Below, in pieces: positions 24,201-32,085 of a DNA stretch of 64,000 nt (position 1 is the first letter of the stretch; each line of letters starts with the position of its first letter). Source of the stretch: Panopea generosa (taxonomy: Eukaryota > Mollusca > Bivalvia > Adapedonta > Hiatellidae); contig CM055901.1 in NCBI GenBank assembly GCA_029582155.1, positions 48,419,228 to 48,483,227 of the forward strand, in the 5' to 3' direction. Below the pieces are notes generated by a model. It ran no database searches and was not told where the DNA came from. It saw only the letters and a list, made by a program, of their open reading frames with translations. Position numbers and translations under genes: made by a program.

Positions 24201-27200
24201 ATTTACATCATTGAACTATGCAATGGCAACCATGTTATTTTTTATCTGTTTCTCAACTTCATGTACTGTGTATATTTTCATTTACCTGTTTCTCAACTAC
24301 ATGTACTGTGTATATTTTCAGTTATCTGTTTCTCAACTACATGTACTGTGTATATTTTCATTTACCTGTTTCTCAACTACATGTATTGTGTATATTTTCA
24401 GTTATCTGTTTCTCAACTACATGTACTGTGTATATTTTCAGTTACTTGGTTAGTTCTGAGTGAGATATTTCCAGCTGCTGTGAAAGGACGGGCTATTGCC
24501 ATGGCAACTGTGTTTAACTGGGGGACGAATCTCATTATAACTTTTACATTTCTAGATATTATGAGTAAGGTTTTTTCTATTTTCTGAATTGTTTCCTTTT
24601 GCTGTTTAAAATTTATTGTTTTCAACTCAACTGAACTATTCTGATTGCTTTGTGACCATTCCCCTTGAACTTTTATGTTGCATACAATCTACCACCTACA
24701 TTATTCATTGGTTTTCCACCAAACTTACACAGTAGTTATATAATCATAATATCTTGGGACAGGTTTGTAAACTAGCCAAATCAGATAATTAATGTCAGAG
24801 TTATGGTCCTTGAATTATCAAAATTGTACTATTTGACCTTGCACTCTTATTTGACCTTGCACTCTCTAACACAATCATTTTTCATTTGATCTTCACCAAA
24901 CTTGCACAGTAGTTATATAACCATAATATCAAAGAGGAGTTCTTGAACTGGCCAAATAAGATAATTAATGACAGAGTTTATAGCCCTCGAAACATAAACA
25001 ACAATTGTTATTTGATGTTGTGTGCAGTCTAGTATTCACAGTTTTTCATCGATCATAACCAACTAAAATATCTTTGACAAGTTTTTAACTGACCAAATCA
25101 GATAATTTATATTAGAGTTGCACCCCTTGAATTTTCTAAAATTATTATTTGATGTTGTATCATTTTGTGATAATGCTATATGGTGGAGACATTTGATCCT
25201 GTCAAATTCTCTTAATGTGTTAAAAAAGTTGATATTTTAGGATTTGATAAATCAGATTAACAATTGCAAAACATATACTATCATTTAAAATCATAACAGT
25301 TGTGTGAACAAATAGAGATATTGAGTATATAAAATAAGTATTGGTCTCTGAGAATTTAAGCATATATTTATTTATATTTTTTTATGTCCCTCAGATGGTC
25401 TTGGTGTGACATGGACCTTTACGTTGTTTGCCATTGTTTGTGCCTTCTCTGTGATGTTCATATTTTCCTTTGTACCTGAGACTAAAAATAGAACACTGGA
25501 GCAAGTGTCCCAAGATATGAAAACAAGGTAAGACTTGACAGAAGCTATTTACTGTATTATATTGACGTGTACTGTATAATCCAAAGTATCGAGATTTATT
25601 TACAATACATTTAGTTTATACTAACTTATTTTAGGTCTATTGTGAGGTAAGCTCAGAGCTTATATGAATTGCTTCCAAGTCTGTTTCCTGGGTAGAGGCA
25701 GTTCCATGTTTTGTTTTGAGAGGCTATTGGTTTGAGTCTTAGATCAAACCCCACAACCTCTGATCAGCACTCTATCCGCTGTACTACAGGCAACAACTAA
25801 GTTTTCTCTTGTTCCTCCAATTTCAATAATAAGTAGCATATTCCAGTATAAATAACTTATATTATTGAAACATTTCTTTTCCAGTTTTGCAACAGAAATA
25901 AAATGTTGCTGTTTGAGTACTACTAACACACAAGATAGCTAACTTTTACCGGTAATACAAATTTAGTACCCTGGGTTATAGTAATATATTCCCTTTTTTA
26001 TCATGTGCTTCTTCATTGCTTTTTATAGAGGATAGTGGGAGAATTTATTTCATATTTTAAGATTCATGATTAACAGTTAAAGTCAATTAAGTTTAATTCA
26101 TCATAAGTTTTCCCTTTACAGTTTTCATCAAAAGTGGTAAAGCATTTTTCATTATGCTAGTAACCTGTTCGATTCGTCATCTTCCTAGGATAGAACTACA
26201 TGTATTAGTAATAGAAAACAATTTAACCACATCTTTTCTCTAATTTAAAAATTAAAATAATTATTAATATTATCAATGAGTTTTAAATTTTGAAAGGGCC
26301 AATGTATTTAATCAATATTTAGCACATAGCTGTATAATTATAAAACACATGTCAGTTAGTTATTTGTCAATGGCAATAAAACTTTATAGGAGTTTACAGG
26401 CCCGTTTTCAACTTAAATTTTGGTAAAATTTTAAGTAGCATACAGCAGGGGCATCCATTGTCCTACGACAAATATTTTCTGAAAACTTTTCTTGTAAATG
26501 CAGTTTGTGTAGCGGAGTCTGGTGCTAGAAGTATTGTTAATTATCATAGGTACCGTATATTCCCTTTTTAACGCCCCCACTCTAATAAACACTCCCCACC
26601 TATTTTTCTGGAAAATTAAAAACTAAAACGTATCTGCGAGTTGAGTGTGTATTCGCCCATCTTTCCCTGATCGGTTATTTTGTTGCACAGACAACAATTA
26701 GCGGAGTGTTTATTACCTTTGAACTCTTTAACCCATTGTTTATATCTTGGGCGACCACCTAACCACTTTTGGTTGAATAAACACTTCCACATATTTGCCG
26801 TTTAAAACTAGTAAAAATGCTGTCTGTTGATTAAAACATTACAAAAGATTGGAAAATGCGGTTAGTCTGTGTATGCTGAAAGCTCATTGTTCCACGTTGA
26901 TAAGAGCAAGCGTCCAAGTGATTTAAAGTGAAGATTAACTGACCATAAATTCGGATATTCCAGTACGCAGACTAGTAATTTCATACAGATTTTCAGTTTT
27001 TTTTCACCCTATGTCGATTATATCATTCACTCTCAAATAATTCTGAACCACTTTTTCGGGGATCTAAACCGGTATTAAGTTTTTTTTCCAGGGCTTAATT
27101 GTATTTTAACTGTTGCTCAATTTGCTTTTTTTATCTTTCATAAACGCCCCCACCTTGTAAAATGTAACGCCCCCGGGGGCTTTAATAAGGGAATATACGG

Positions 27201-30200
27201 TATATTGAGCTTTGCTTTTTTTATCAAGCAGATATCATCAAGCATCTCGTATATATATTATAATTATCTACATATGTTGAGATAGCATTAATTGGACATA
27301 GAGAACAGTTTATTATCATTGCTTCTTATAAAGGAAAGCATAAGCTTGGTGATGGTAGATGTAGTTTGGCTTTGTTACAAATGACCTGGGATTTATTTTG
27401 GTGTGGATGCCTTTTTCATCTCATTTAACCCTTTACTCCATAGAAACAAGTTTTCCCGCACCAACCAAAGAAGGCCTTTGAAAACAGTGCAGGAAGAGTT
27501 CAGATTGCTTGTAACAAGCAATATGAACATTTCCTGCACTGTTTTCCAGTCTGTCAGTTAATATAAACATAATTCACCCAATATTTCAAAAGCTTTCTAT
27601 ATTAGGTGTCCAAAGCCTTTTATATTAGAGGTGTCCAAAGGCGTCTATATGAAGTAAAGGGTTAAAATATTTTTATCTGCAAATATTTGATAAAATCTGA
27701 TTTAACTTTATCACTAAGATGATTAAATCTTATGGTAATTGCCTGTGTAGTTAACCTACATTTCAATATCCATATGATCTAATATAATAATTGTATTGTA
27801 ATATACTATCTGTTTTTATAAAGGACAGATCCAGTAGTTTAACATGATTGCATGTATTTTCATCCAAGTTTCTGTATCAGATACTTAAATGAGCAAAATG
27901 CCGTGACAGATGCCAGCCTCTTGGATATGTTAAATTACACTTTTAATTGTCTTACCAGTGACATTTATATTTTTGTGCTGGGCCCTATACTATAAAACTT
28001 TGTTCAGTGCCCAACTCAGGATTTCATGCTCAACTCAAACACAAGTCAACTCATAGTAAAATAAGTGTAAATAGAAGAAGCCATTTTTTCGTAAAGACAT
28101 TTGACATATAGCTGACAACATTGATTCACATGATGGTAATTTTTAGCTCTACCGGCCAAAGGCCAGAAGTGCTTATGCGATGGCGCGTTGTCTGTCGTCC
28201 GTCGTCTGTCGTCTGTTAGCAGCACTTTCTCTGAAACTACTAGGCCAATTAAACTGAAAATTCACATGCATGTTTCTGTTGCATAGGAGACTATACAGAA
28301 GATTTTTTTTTTTCGATCTGAAATTCAAGATGGCTGCCATTACTAAAAATAGTCCAAAACTTAAAAAATCTTCTTCTCATGAACGGCCCAACAGATTTTC
28401 AAAATGTTAATGTAGTAATGATGACCAACTATAGTATTGTTAGATTTGTTCAAATGGTGTCCCTAGGGTTAAATATGACCCCGCCCCGAGGGTTCAATTA
28501 GGGGACACATGTCATTATAATATTTTTTTTATTTTTTTTTTTTAAAATGGAACTGATTTTGCCTATATCTTAACAGAATCATTGTTTGGTGAAGGAGGTT
28601 CAGATTTGTAAAAATGACTCGGTTCCATTGTCTTAAGGGGTCAGGAGGGGCCCAAAAATGCTAAAAATTGGGAATTACTAAAATCATTTTGTTAAGAACC
28701 GGTATGTTAGATTTGTTCATATTTGGTATAAATTATCCCTATGTGTAGGGGTTTGATTGCAGAGAAGAATTAAGGGGCTAAAATTTATAGGGGCCCTGTA
28801 AGGGGACTTAGAATTTTACATAGGGATACTATGGGAAAACAGAAAATTCTCTATTTCTTTCATCTATTCTGAAACCACTAGGCCAATTAAACTAAAACTT
28901 CACATGCATGTTTCTGATGCATAGGAGACTATACAAAAGATTTTTTTTTCGATCTGAAATTCAAGTTGGCCGCCGTTACTAAAAATAGTCCAAAACTTAA
29001 AAAATCTTCTTCTCATGAAAGGCCCAACAGATTTTCAAAATGTTTATGTAGTAATGATGACCAACTATAGTATTGTTAGATTTGTTCAAATGGTGTCCCT
29101 AGGGTGAAATATGACCCCGCCCCAAGGGTTCAATTAGGGGACACATGTCATAATATTTTTTTATTTATTTTTTTTTAAAATGGAACTGATTTTGCCTATA
29201 TCTTCATAGAAGCATTGTTTGGTGAAGGAGGTTCAGATTTGTAAAAATGACTTGGTTCCATTGTCTTAAGGGGTCAGGAGGGGCCCCAAAAGGCTAAAAA
29301 TTGGGAATTACTAAAATCATTTTCTTAGGAACCGGTGTGTTAGATTTGTTCATATTTAGTATAAATTATCCCTATGTGTAGGGGTTTGATTGCAGATAAG
29401 AATTAAGGGGCTAAAATTTATAGGGGCCCTGTAAGGGGACTTAGAATTTTACATAGGGATACTATGGGAAAACAGAAAATTCTCTATTTCTTTCATCTAT
29501 TCTGAAACAACTAGGCCAATTAAACTGAAACTTCACATGTATGTTTCTGTTGCATAGGAGACTATACAGAAGTTTGTTTTTTTTTCGATCTGAAATTCAA
29601 GATGGCCGCCATTACTAAAACTAATCCAAAACTTAAAAAATCTTCTTTTCATGAACGGCCCAACAGATTTTTAAAATGTTTATGTACTAATGATGACCAT
29701 CTATAGTTTTGATACATTTGTTCAAATGGTGTCCCTAGAGTTAAAAATGACCCTGTCCTGATATTTCTATTGCATAGGAGAATTTCAAAAAGTGTTTTGG
29801 CCACTATGAGTCAGTAGAGCGTCCTCAGGCCCTCTTGGGCCTCTTGTTTAATATTTTTTTAAAGAACCACTGTTCTTCCATAAGTAACAGGCAAATTTCC
29901 CTCACATAAAGTTTTTTGGAGTGAGCAGAACTTGAACCTACAACCTTGGCAGTGAAGGTAACTGATCTTGAGATGCCGCATTGGACCACTCAGCCACAGA
30001 GGACCCCGTGATGGTAAAGAGTAGTCATGTAAATTTTACAGTTATATTTTTCTTGTACTTGTTATTCATGAATTTTTTAAACTGAAATTTATGAATTCTG
30101 AAAACTTTATATCCATGATGTTTTTTAATCTGAACTTACAAATTTGGAAAAACTGTGTGTTGACAAAGTTTTTAATTCTGATGTCAAATACACATCTGAG

Positions 30201-30442
30201 CATTTTCTGCTTGCCCTGAAAAAATGTTTTCCACTTTATGCTATGCTCCCAAGCTGCCAGTTATCCTCTGCTGATAATAACCTCCGTTAATAAAACAATT
30301 CACATGGTTTATATATCATTTTAGGCCTCCTCTCACTCGGCTAAGACAGAACTGGTCTGGTTTCATGTGCTGCATTTCTCCACGAACATCGCATCATACT
30401 GGCAGTAACTACAGTAGGGTCCAGTCAGAAACAGTCACCTAG
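6152..30442 (+). CDS. SLC2A10: Class III facilitative sugar transporter, GLUT10/GLUT12-like (11 visible exons)
   Basis: The protein is a major-facilitator sugar transporter of the SLC2 family, expected in the plasma membrane or an endomembrane, moving glucose-type hexoses or dehydroascorbate by facilitated diffusion. Exons are 6152-6268, 7004-7110, 10114-10197, 12016-12119, 17843-18038, 20176-20262, 20475-20585, 23102-23648, 24442-24564, 25395-25527 and 30325-30442. All have GT-AG junctions and phases that keep one frame of about 575 residues. Family marks in order are GIISGAIL (helix 1), DHFGRR (loop 2-3), ISEIAP (helix 4), LPPSPRYL (after helix 6), [17 protein letters not shown] (helix 7), DKFGRR (loop 8-9), [13 protein letters not shown] (helix 10) and VPETKN (end of helix 12). 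A long outer loop between helices 9 and 10 marks class III. GPVTW and MRGR..VG.GLVFFQQ read closer to GLUT10 than to GLUT12, but the gene may predate that split. The start-codon exon is missing. Confidence 0.93.
6399..6822 (+). mobile_element. Nearly full-length tRNA-derived SINE, family S1
   Basis: The head has an A-box-like stretch (TGGTTTAGGGGTAGAGC) and a degraded B box near GGTTGTTGGATGCTG. A central block containing GTCAGTATAATGTGATTGGG is shared with the copy at 31842-32085. The 3' part matches the truncated copy at 2775-2958 and ends with ATTCAAATAAACAAA. It lies in the first visible intron. Confidence 0.75.
7004..7110 (+). CDS. SLC2A10: Transporter exon 2: loop 2-3 motif and helix 3
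   Basis: The acceptor TTTCATATTGCAG precedes GA TTC TTG. The exon encodes [12 protein letters not shown], the signature cytoplasmic loop (D..GRR) that controls gating in sugar porters. It continues into helix 3 and ends FSPNFAVL at phase 0, followed by donor GTAGGT. Confidence 0.93.
7840..8995 (+). mobile_element. Hairpin-ended tandem-core element, family D
   Basis: Six or so diverged copies of a ~180-bp unit (ACCATCAAGTCCATATCTCA, TTGATTGAAACTTCACAC, GATAACTCTT) end at a perfect hairpin, GCTGTCCCTCTGACAGC at 8973-8990. The hairpin is followed by TCTTGTTTTG. This is the same terminal plan as families A and B with unrelated sequence. The left end is unclear. Open frames inside it (8199-8435, 8803-9027) are repeat translations. 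Confidence 0.7.
9576..9830 (+). mobile_element. tRNA-derived SINE, family S2
   Basis: The tRNA-Ser/Leu-like head carries an intact A box (TGGCCAAGTGGTCTAAGG) and a perfect B box (GGTTCGAGTCC at about 9645-9655). It is followed by a body with AGTTACTTGCGGAAGG and CTGGATATGCCATATATAAC. Other copies lie at 19232-19475 (+), 23738-23970 (-), 29865-30006 (-) and, diverged, at 5650-5880 (-). Confidence 0.8.
10114..10197 (+). CDS. SLC2A10: Transporter exon 3: helix 4
   Basis: Twenty-eight codons at phase 0 on both sides. They encode [20 protein letters not shown] then YISEIAPA. The GR at the start of helix 4 and the E in SEIAP are conserved charged residues of the N-terminal half. The donor is GTAAGA. 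A hAT-type MITE begins only 22 bp past the donor. Confidence 0.92.
10220..11203. mobile_element. hAT-type MITE, about 984 bp
   Basis: The 16-bp inverted ends are perfect: CAGGCCTTCTAAAATT at 10220-10235 and its complement at 11188-11203. The flanking 8-mers GTATATAT and GTAAAGAT match at six of eight positions, which suggests an aged 8-bp target duplication as made by hAT transposases. Internal CGGTCC-rich subterminal repeats occur near both ends. No transposase ORF was found. It sits 22 bp downstream of the exon 3 donor. Confidence 0.7.
11204..12015. other. Intron 3 remainder
   Basis: No gene was recognised. A 77-residue open frame at 11688-11921 lacks motifs. A stretch around 11720-11800 (GACTGTGACCGCTGGG to GGACCACTAATC) looks like a decayed tRNA-like SINE head but is too diverged to assign. 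Confidence 0.35.
12016..12119 (+). CDS. SLC2A10: Transporter exon 4: helix 5
   Basis: The acceptor is TCTCTTTCAG and the donor GTAAGT. It encodes [20 protein letters not shown] and the rest of helix 5 to SQYNG, ending in TG, the first two bases of a Trp codon. The RG after SEIAPA is the conserved positively charged start of this helix. Confidence 0.92.
12546..13144. repeat. 36-bp minisatellite in intron 4
   Basis: About 17 tandem copies of a 36-bp unit (TTTGTTAAAACAACCAGTAT then CCTTTCTGTACTTTTG). Some units lack five bases (CAACC) and are 31 bp long. Because 36 is a multiple of three, long open frames appear on both strands with 12-residue periods. These are by-products of the repeat and not proteins. 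Confidence 0.9.
13150..16730. other. Intron 4 interior with no gene recognised
   Basis: AT-rich with several small open frames but no motif. Around 14160-14365 a phrase (GTGTGGTTCCA to GAATAGAATCACTGT or GAATAGGATCACTGT) occurs twice and ends in GCATGTCGTAAGAAGCGAC, so it is probably an old dispersed repeat. Nothing else was assigned. Confidence 0.45.
16738..17610. mobile_element. Fold-back element with long inverted arms in intron 4
   Basis: The left arm (16738-16870) is rich in GGACAAAAACCCACC. The right arm (about 17480-17610) is its imperfect reverse complement, including a shared CCCTAATTATTTTCCAGGTG. The arms are about 120 bp and enclose ~600 bp of AT-rich sequence. There is no coding capacity. 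The class is unknown and the exact ends and target duplication were not resolved. Confidence 0.6.
17843..18038 (+). CDS. SLC2A10: Transporter exon 5: helix 6 and central cytoplasmic loop
   Basis: The first base completes TGG, then [14 protein letters not shown], helix 6 and [12 protein letters not shown] (the PESPR-type motif), followed by the charged helical linker to IASEK. It ends at phase 0. The last nine bases, TCAGAAAAG, and the donor GTAT are the founder of the 41-bp minisatellite that follows directly. Confidence 0.93.
18030..18720 (+). repeat. 41-bp minisatellite carrying copies of the exon 5 splice donor
   Basis: About 17 tandem copies of a ~41-bp unit (TCAGAAAAGGTATTAATGTA then ATATTGCTGTACTTGTTTAC). 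The first copy begins in the last nine coding bases of exon 5, so almost every unit has the exon end plus the donor GTAT. Frame continues from AAG into GTA TGA in the first unit. Confidence 0.9.
19232..19475 (+). mobile_element. SINE, family S2, in intron 5
   Basis: It aligns along its whole length with the copy at 9576-9830: GTCCTCTGTGGCCCAAAGG, a B box GTAGGTTTGAGTC, AGTTACTTGCGGAAGG and CTGGATATGCCATATATAAC. It ends in an A-rich tail. Both boxes have single changes from the consensus. Confidence 0.75.
20176..20262 (+). CDS. SLC2A10: Transporter exon 6: start of helix 7
   Basis: Twenty-nine codons at phase 0 on both sides. They encode [20 protein letters not shown] then GVGLVFFQQ. The D.MRGR text and the QQ pair at the end are shared with GLUT10. 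The QQ belongs to the sugar-binding helix 7 and continues into the next exon. The acceptor is ACATATTTCAG and the donor GTATAT. Confidence 0.92.
20475..20585 (+). CDS. SLC2A10: Transporter exon 7: helix 7 and helix 8
   Basis: Thirty-seven codons at phase 0 on both sides. [15 protein letters not shown] is the sugar-pocket motif of helix 7. It is followed by the outer loop [11 protein letters not shown] and the first part of helix 8, ending GLGLVK. The QLS triplet of class I GLUTs is absent, as expected for class III. The intron to exon 6 is only 212 bp. Confidence 0.93.
20800..21490. repeat. 17-bp minisatellite in intron 7
   Basis: Dozens of copies of a 17-bp unit (CTGTTGTACCTGGCTAG and CTGTTGTACCTGACTGG variants) start 215 bp after exon 7. 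The unit is close to a palindrome around GCTAGC or GCCAGC. Short open frames on both strands (20821-21034) are translations of this array. Confidence 0.88.
21490..22945. repeat. ~59-bp minisatellite continuing from the 17-bp array
   Basis: About 25 diverged copies of a longer unit: CTGTTGTACCTGGCTATGAC, CATGTTGTACCAAACTATAA, CTCTGCTGTATCTAGCCAG. It contains the CTGTTGTACCTGGCTA phrase of the neighbouring 17-bp array, so the longer unit seems to have grown from the shorter one. Open frames (21975-22334 and others) are repeat translations. Confidence 0.85.
22985..23065 (+). mobile_element. 3' end of SINE family S1
   Basis: GAGGTTCCCAGGTTAACTG, TGTCTGTTAGCCTTTGATGG and CATAAAAAATGATGCTAAAT match the end of the copies at 2775-2958 and 6399-6822. 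Only the last ~80 bp are present, and it ends 37 bp before exon 8. Confidence 0.6.
23102..23648 (+). CDS. SLC2A10: Transporter exon 8: helices 8-9, large outer loop, helix 10 start
   Basis: The longest exon, about 182 codons. It holds [17 protein letters not shown] (end of helix 8 and the second GRR loop), helix 9, and then about 120 residues of polar, low-complexity outer loop. Helix 10 begins within [13 protein letters not shown]. The loop has at least five N-glycosylation sequons (NHS, NSS, NYT, NST, NNS) and four cysteines near its start. A long glycosylated loop here is the hallmark of GLUT10 and GLUT12. Ends at phase 1. Confidence 0.93.
23738..23970 (-). mobile_element. SINE, family S2, in intron 8
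   Basis: On the - strand: GTGTGGTCTAAGGCGCC, a perfect B box region GTAGGTTCGAGTCCCAC, AGTTACTTGTGGAAGG and CTGGATATGCCATATATAAC. It lies about 90 bp past exon 8. Confidence 0.75.
24246..24445 (+). repeat. 40-bp minisatellite carrying copies of the exon 9 splice acceptor
   Basis: Five head-to-tail copies, starting at 24246, 24286, 24326, 24366 and 24406, of CTGTTTCTCAACTACATGTA then CTGTGTATATTTTCAGTTAT. Copies 2, 4 and 5 end TTTTCAG, while copies 1 and 3 end TTTTCAT, an alternation that suggests 80-bp doubling. The last copy supplies the polypyrimidine tract and acceptor of exon 9. Confidence 0.92.
24442..24564 (+). CDS. SLC2A10: Transporter exon 9: helix 10 and helix 11
   Basis: It completes a Val codon and encodes [20 protein letters not shown] then helix 11 ([16 protein letters not shown]). 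The E..P...GR motif is the C-terminal-half counterpart of the motif in exon 3. The acceptor ATATTTTCAG lies in the last unit of a 40-bp tandem array, and two more CAG acceptors occur upstream at 24321 and 24401. Confidence 0.93.
24640..25170 (+). repeat. Diverged ~190-bp tandem repeat in intron 9
   Basis: Two and a half copies of a unit with CACCAAACTTGCACAGTAGT, TATAATCATAATATC and CAAATCAGATAATTAATG. The unit resembles the cores of the hairpin-ended elements, but no terminal hairpin was identified. It contains no gene. Confidence 0.55.
25395..25527 (+). CDS. SLC2A10: Transporter exon 10: helix 12
   Basis: It encodes [20 protein letters not shown] and the rest of helix 12, then [25 protein letters not shown] replaces the usual PETKG at the cytoplasmic end of helix 12. 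Ends with AG, completed to AGG by the last exon. The acceptor is TATGTCCCTCAG and the donor GTAAGA. Confidence 0.93.
26551..27202. mobile_element. 652-bp MITE with CCGTATATTCCC ends
   Basis: The left end reads TACCGTATATTCCCTTTTTA and the right end is its inverse, AATAAGGGAATATACGGTA. Both ends are followed inwards by AACGCCCCC-type runs. Flanking TA on each side fits a TA target duplication. There is no coding capacity. The superfamily is not certain, although the TA site is compatible with Tc1/mariner-like elements. Confidence 0.7.
27425..27665. mobile_element. piggyBac-type MITE, copy 2 (intact ends)
   Basis: TTAA at 27425-27428 and 27662-27665 enclose inverted ends CCCTTTACTCCAT and ATGAAGTAAAGGG. 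The internal hairpin (AACAGTGCAGGAAG facing TTTCCTGCACTGTT) and the GTGTCCAAAG repeats match copy 1 at 4358-4621. Copy 2 has fewer of these repeats and is shorter. Confidence 0.8.
28139..29850 (+). mobile_element. Hairpin-ended tandem-core element, family A, nearly complete
   Basis: It begins TTTTTAGCTCTACCGGCC with a small palindrome (GGCCAAAGGCC). The core is two and a half copies of a ~635-bp unit; the phrase CTGAAACNACTAGGCCAATT starts near 28231, 28869 and 29502. It ends with the hairpin AGGCCCTCTTGGGCCT at 29827-29842 and the tail CTTGTTT. It is non-coding and lies in the last intron. Confidence 0.8.
29865..30006 (-). mobile_element. 5' half of SINE family S2
   Basis: On the - strand: GGGTCCTCTGTGGCTGAGTG, GTAGGTTCAAGTTCTGC and a body truncated after GTTACTTATGGAAGAACAG. 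It directly follows the family A tail, so the A tail may mark its truncation point. Confidence 0.65.
30325..30442 (+). CDS. SLC2A10: Transporter last coding exon: cytoplasmic tail and stop
   Basis: The acceptor is ATATATCATTTTAG. It encodes [20 protein letters not shown] then a Ser/Thr-rich end (SRVQSETVT) and TAG at 30440-30442. The double Cys after FM could be a lipid-modification site, which is a guess. It has no dileucine motif like that of human GLUT12. Phase and reading agree with exon 10, and the 4.8-kb intron holds two MITEs and a tandem-core element. Confidence 0.88.
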
Positions 30443-30566
30443 AAGTCCAAAGAGAAGAGTTGATAGTAAGATCAAAAAATAAGCCAATGTGATAGTGTTA
30501 TATTTATACATATGTGTTAATAATCATGGTTGTGTGTTATGTTTAAAGATAATAATGTAATACTAG

Positions 30567-31150
30567 TTGAGGCCTAATTTCATCCAATATTTAAGGCTGA
30601 AACTTAAAATCAGAAAAATTTGCCAACTCTGTCACTTTAAAGTTGACATGATACCAATACTTGTTGAGACCTAATTTCATCCAATATTTAAGGCTGAAAC
30701 TTAAATTTAGAAATAATTGTCAACTCTGTCACTTTAAAGTTGACAAGATAAACCAATACATTTTGAGGCCTAATTCCTTACAATATTTAAGGCTGAAACT
30801 TAAATTCAGAAATATTTGTCAACTCAATCACTTTAAAGTTGACATGATATACCAATACTTGTTGAGGCTTAATTTCATCCAATTAAATATTTAAGGCTGA
30901 AACTTAAAATCAGATATATTTGCCAGCTCTGTCACTTTAAAGTTGACATTATATACCAATACTTGTTGAGGCCTAATTTCATCCAATATTTAAGGCTGAA
31001 ACTTAAACTCGGAAAAATTTGTCAACTCTGTCACTTTAAAGTTGACATGATACCAATACTTGTTGAGGCCTAATTTCATCCAATATTTAAGGCTGAAACC
31101 TTAAAATCAGAAATTTTTGCACACCCTGTCATTTAAAGATGACATGATGT
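30567..31150 (+). repeat. ~97-bp tandem repeat just after the transporter stop codon
   Basis: Six copies starting near 30567, 30664, 30763, 30862, 30966 and 31063. Each has TTGAGGCCTAATTTCATCCA, ATATTTAAGGCTGAAACTTA and CACTTTAAAGTTGACA. Spacing is 97 to 104 bp. TTTAA-rich palindromes (CTTTAAAG) occur in each copy. If transcribed it would be in the 3' UTR. Confidence 0.85.
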
Positions 31151-31841
31151 TCAGACTTTTTGTATTATAAACTGATGGTTTCTGTATTAAGTGCAGTAAT
31201 TTTCTTTATTTTTGCTGAATGTTTTTAATTTGAGTCGAAGAAATGCAGATTTTTTAGCTCCAGAGTTTATGTATTAATGGTGTGGAATGAGTTGAGTGAT
31301 AGTAAATAATGATGTACTATTAAATACAGTACAAGTATGTGATATATCAGCTGGGAACATTAGCTAATGCTGATAGATTGAGACCTGTTTACTTATATTT
31401 AATCATGTCACTTAATGCATATTCTTTAGTACAATTCATGTTACAGCTTTGTCTCTTGCCATCCATTTGTGTTAGCTTTAAGCTATATATCCAGCCCTCA
31501 TTGTTGGCCATACTGAAGAATAACTCACCTGGCTTCTGTTTCACCAACATTATACTTAAATACTTAAAAATGTAACTAAACTTTTACTTGTTATTTATCT
31601 ATTATACATTGTATAATCAATATCAATGAGTCCATAAACTGTTTTATGGGAACCAGTCTAAAATCATGATCACCTGGCTGCTTTTCTTTGATTTTTTAAA
31701 TTTTTAAGTATATATGTATATGTTAGTGAAACAAGAGCCTGAATGTATTTAATTAAGATAACTCAAATTAACTGCTTTGCATTGAACTCTTATTTTATAT
31801 AAATATGTATTTAGTTTTCAGAATTTCAATGGAGACTTATT

Positions 31842-32085
31842 TTGGTGGTCTGGGTTTAGAGCGCCCACCTCACATGAGGAAGGTCGTGGGTTCGTCCCTG
31901 GCCGGGTACATTTTAAAATGTAACTAGAAGGCTCAGCAATTAGAGGATAGTTCTAGGTCTGGTTTGCTCAGTATCAGTATAATGTGACTGGGTGGGGTAT
32001 ATGTCACAAGTAGACACTGTCGCGATATAATTGAGAAAAATTGTTGAAAGCGACACTAAACGCCATACATACAACAACTTAATGT
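31842..32085 (+). mobile_element. SINE sharing the S1 central core
   Basis: The head has TGGTGGTCTGGGTTTAGAGC and a good B box (GTGGGTTCGTCCC). The middle has TCAGTATAATGTGACTGGGT, as in the copy at 6399-6822. The 3' part (GACACTAAACGCCATACATA) differs from S1, so two subfamilies seem to share head and core but not tail. Confidence 0.7.

Noticed and set aside
24183..24587. 134-residue open frame as a separate gene
   Set aside because: It is exon 9 read back through the 40-bp array; only 24442-24564 matches the transporter family.
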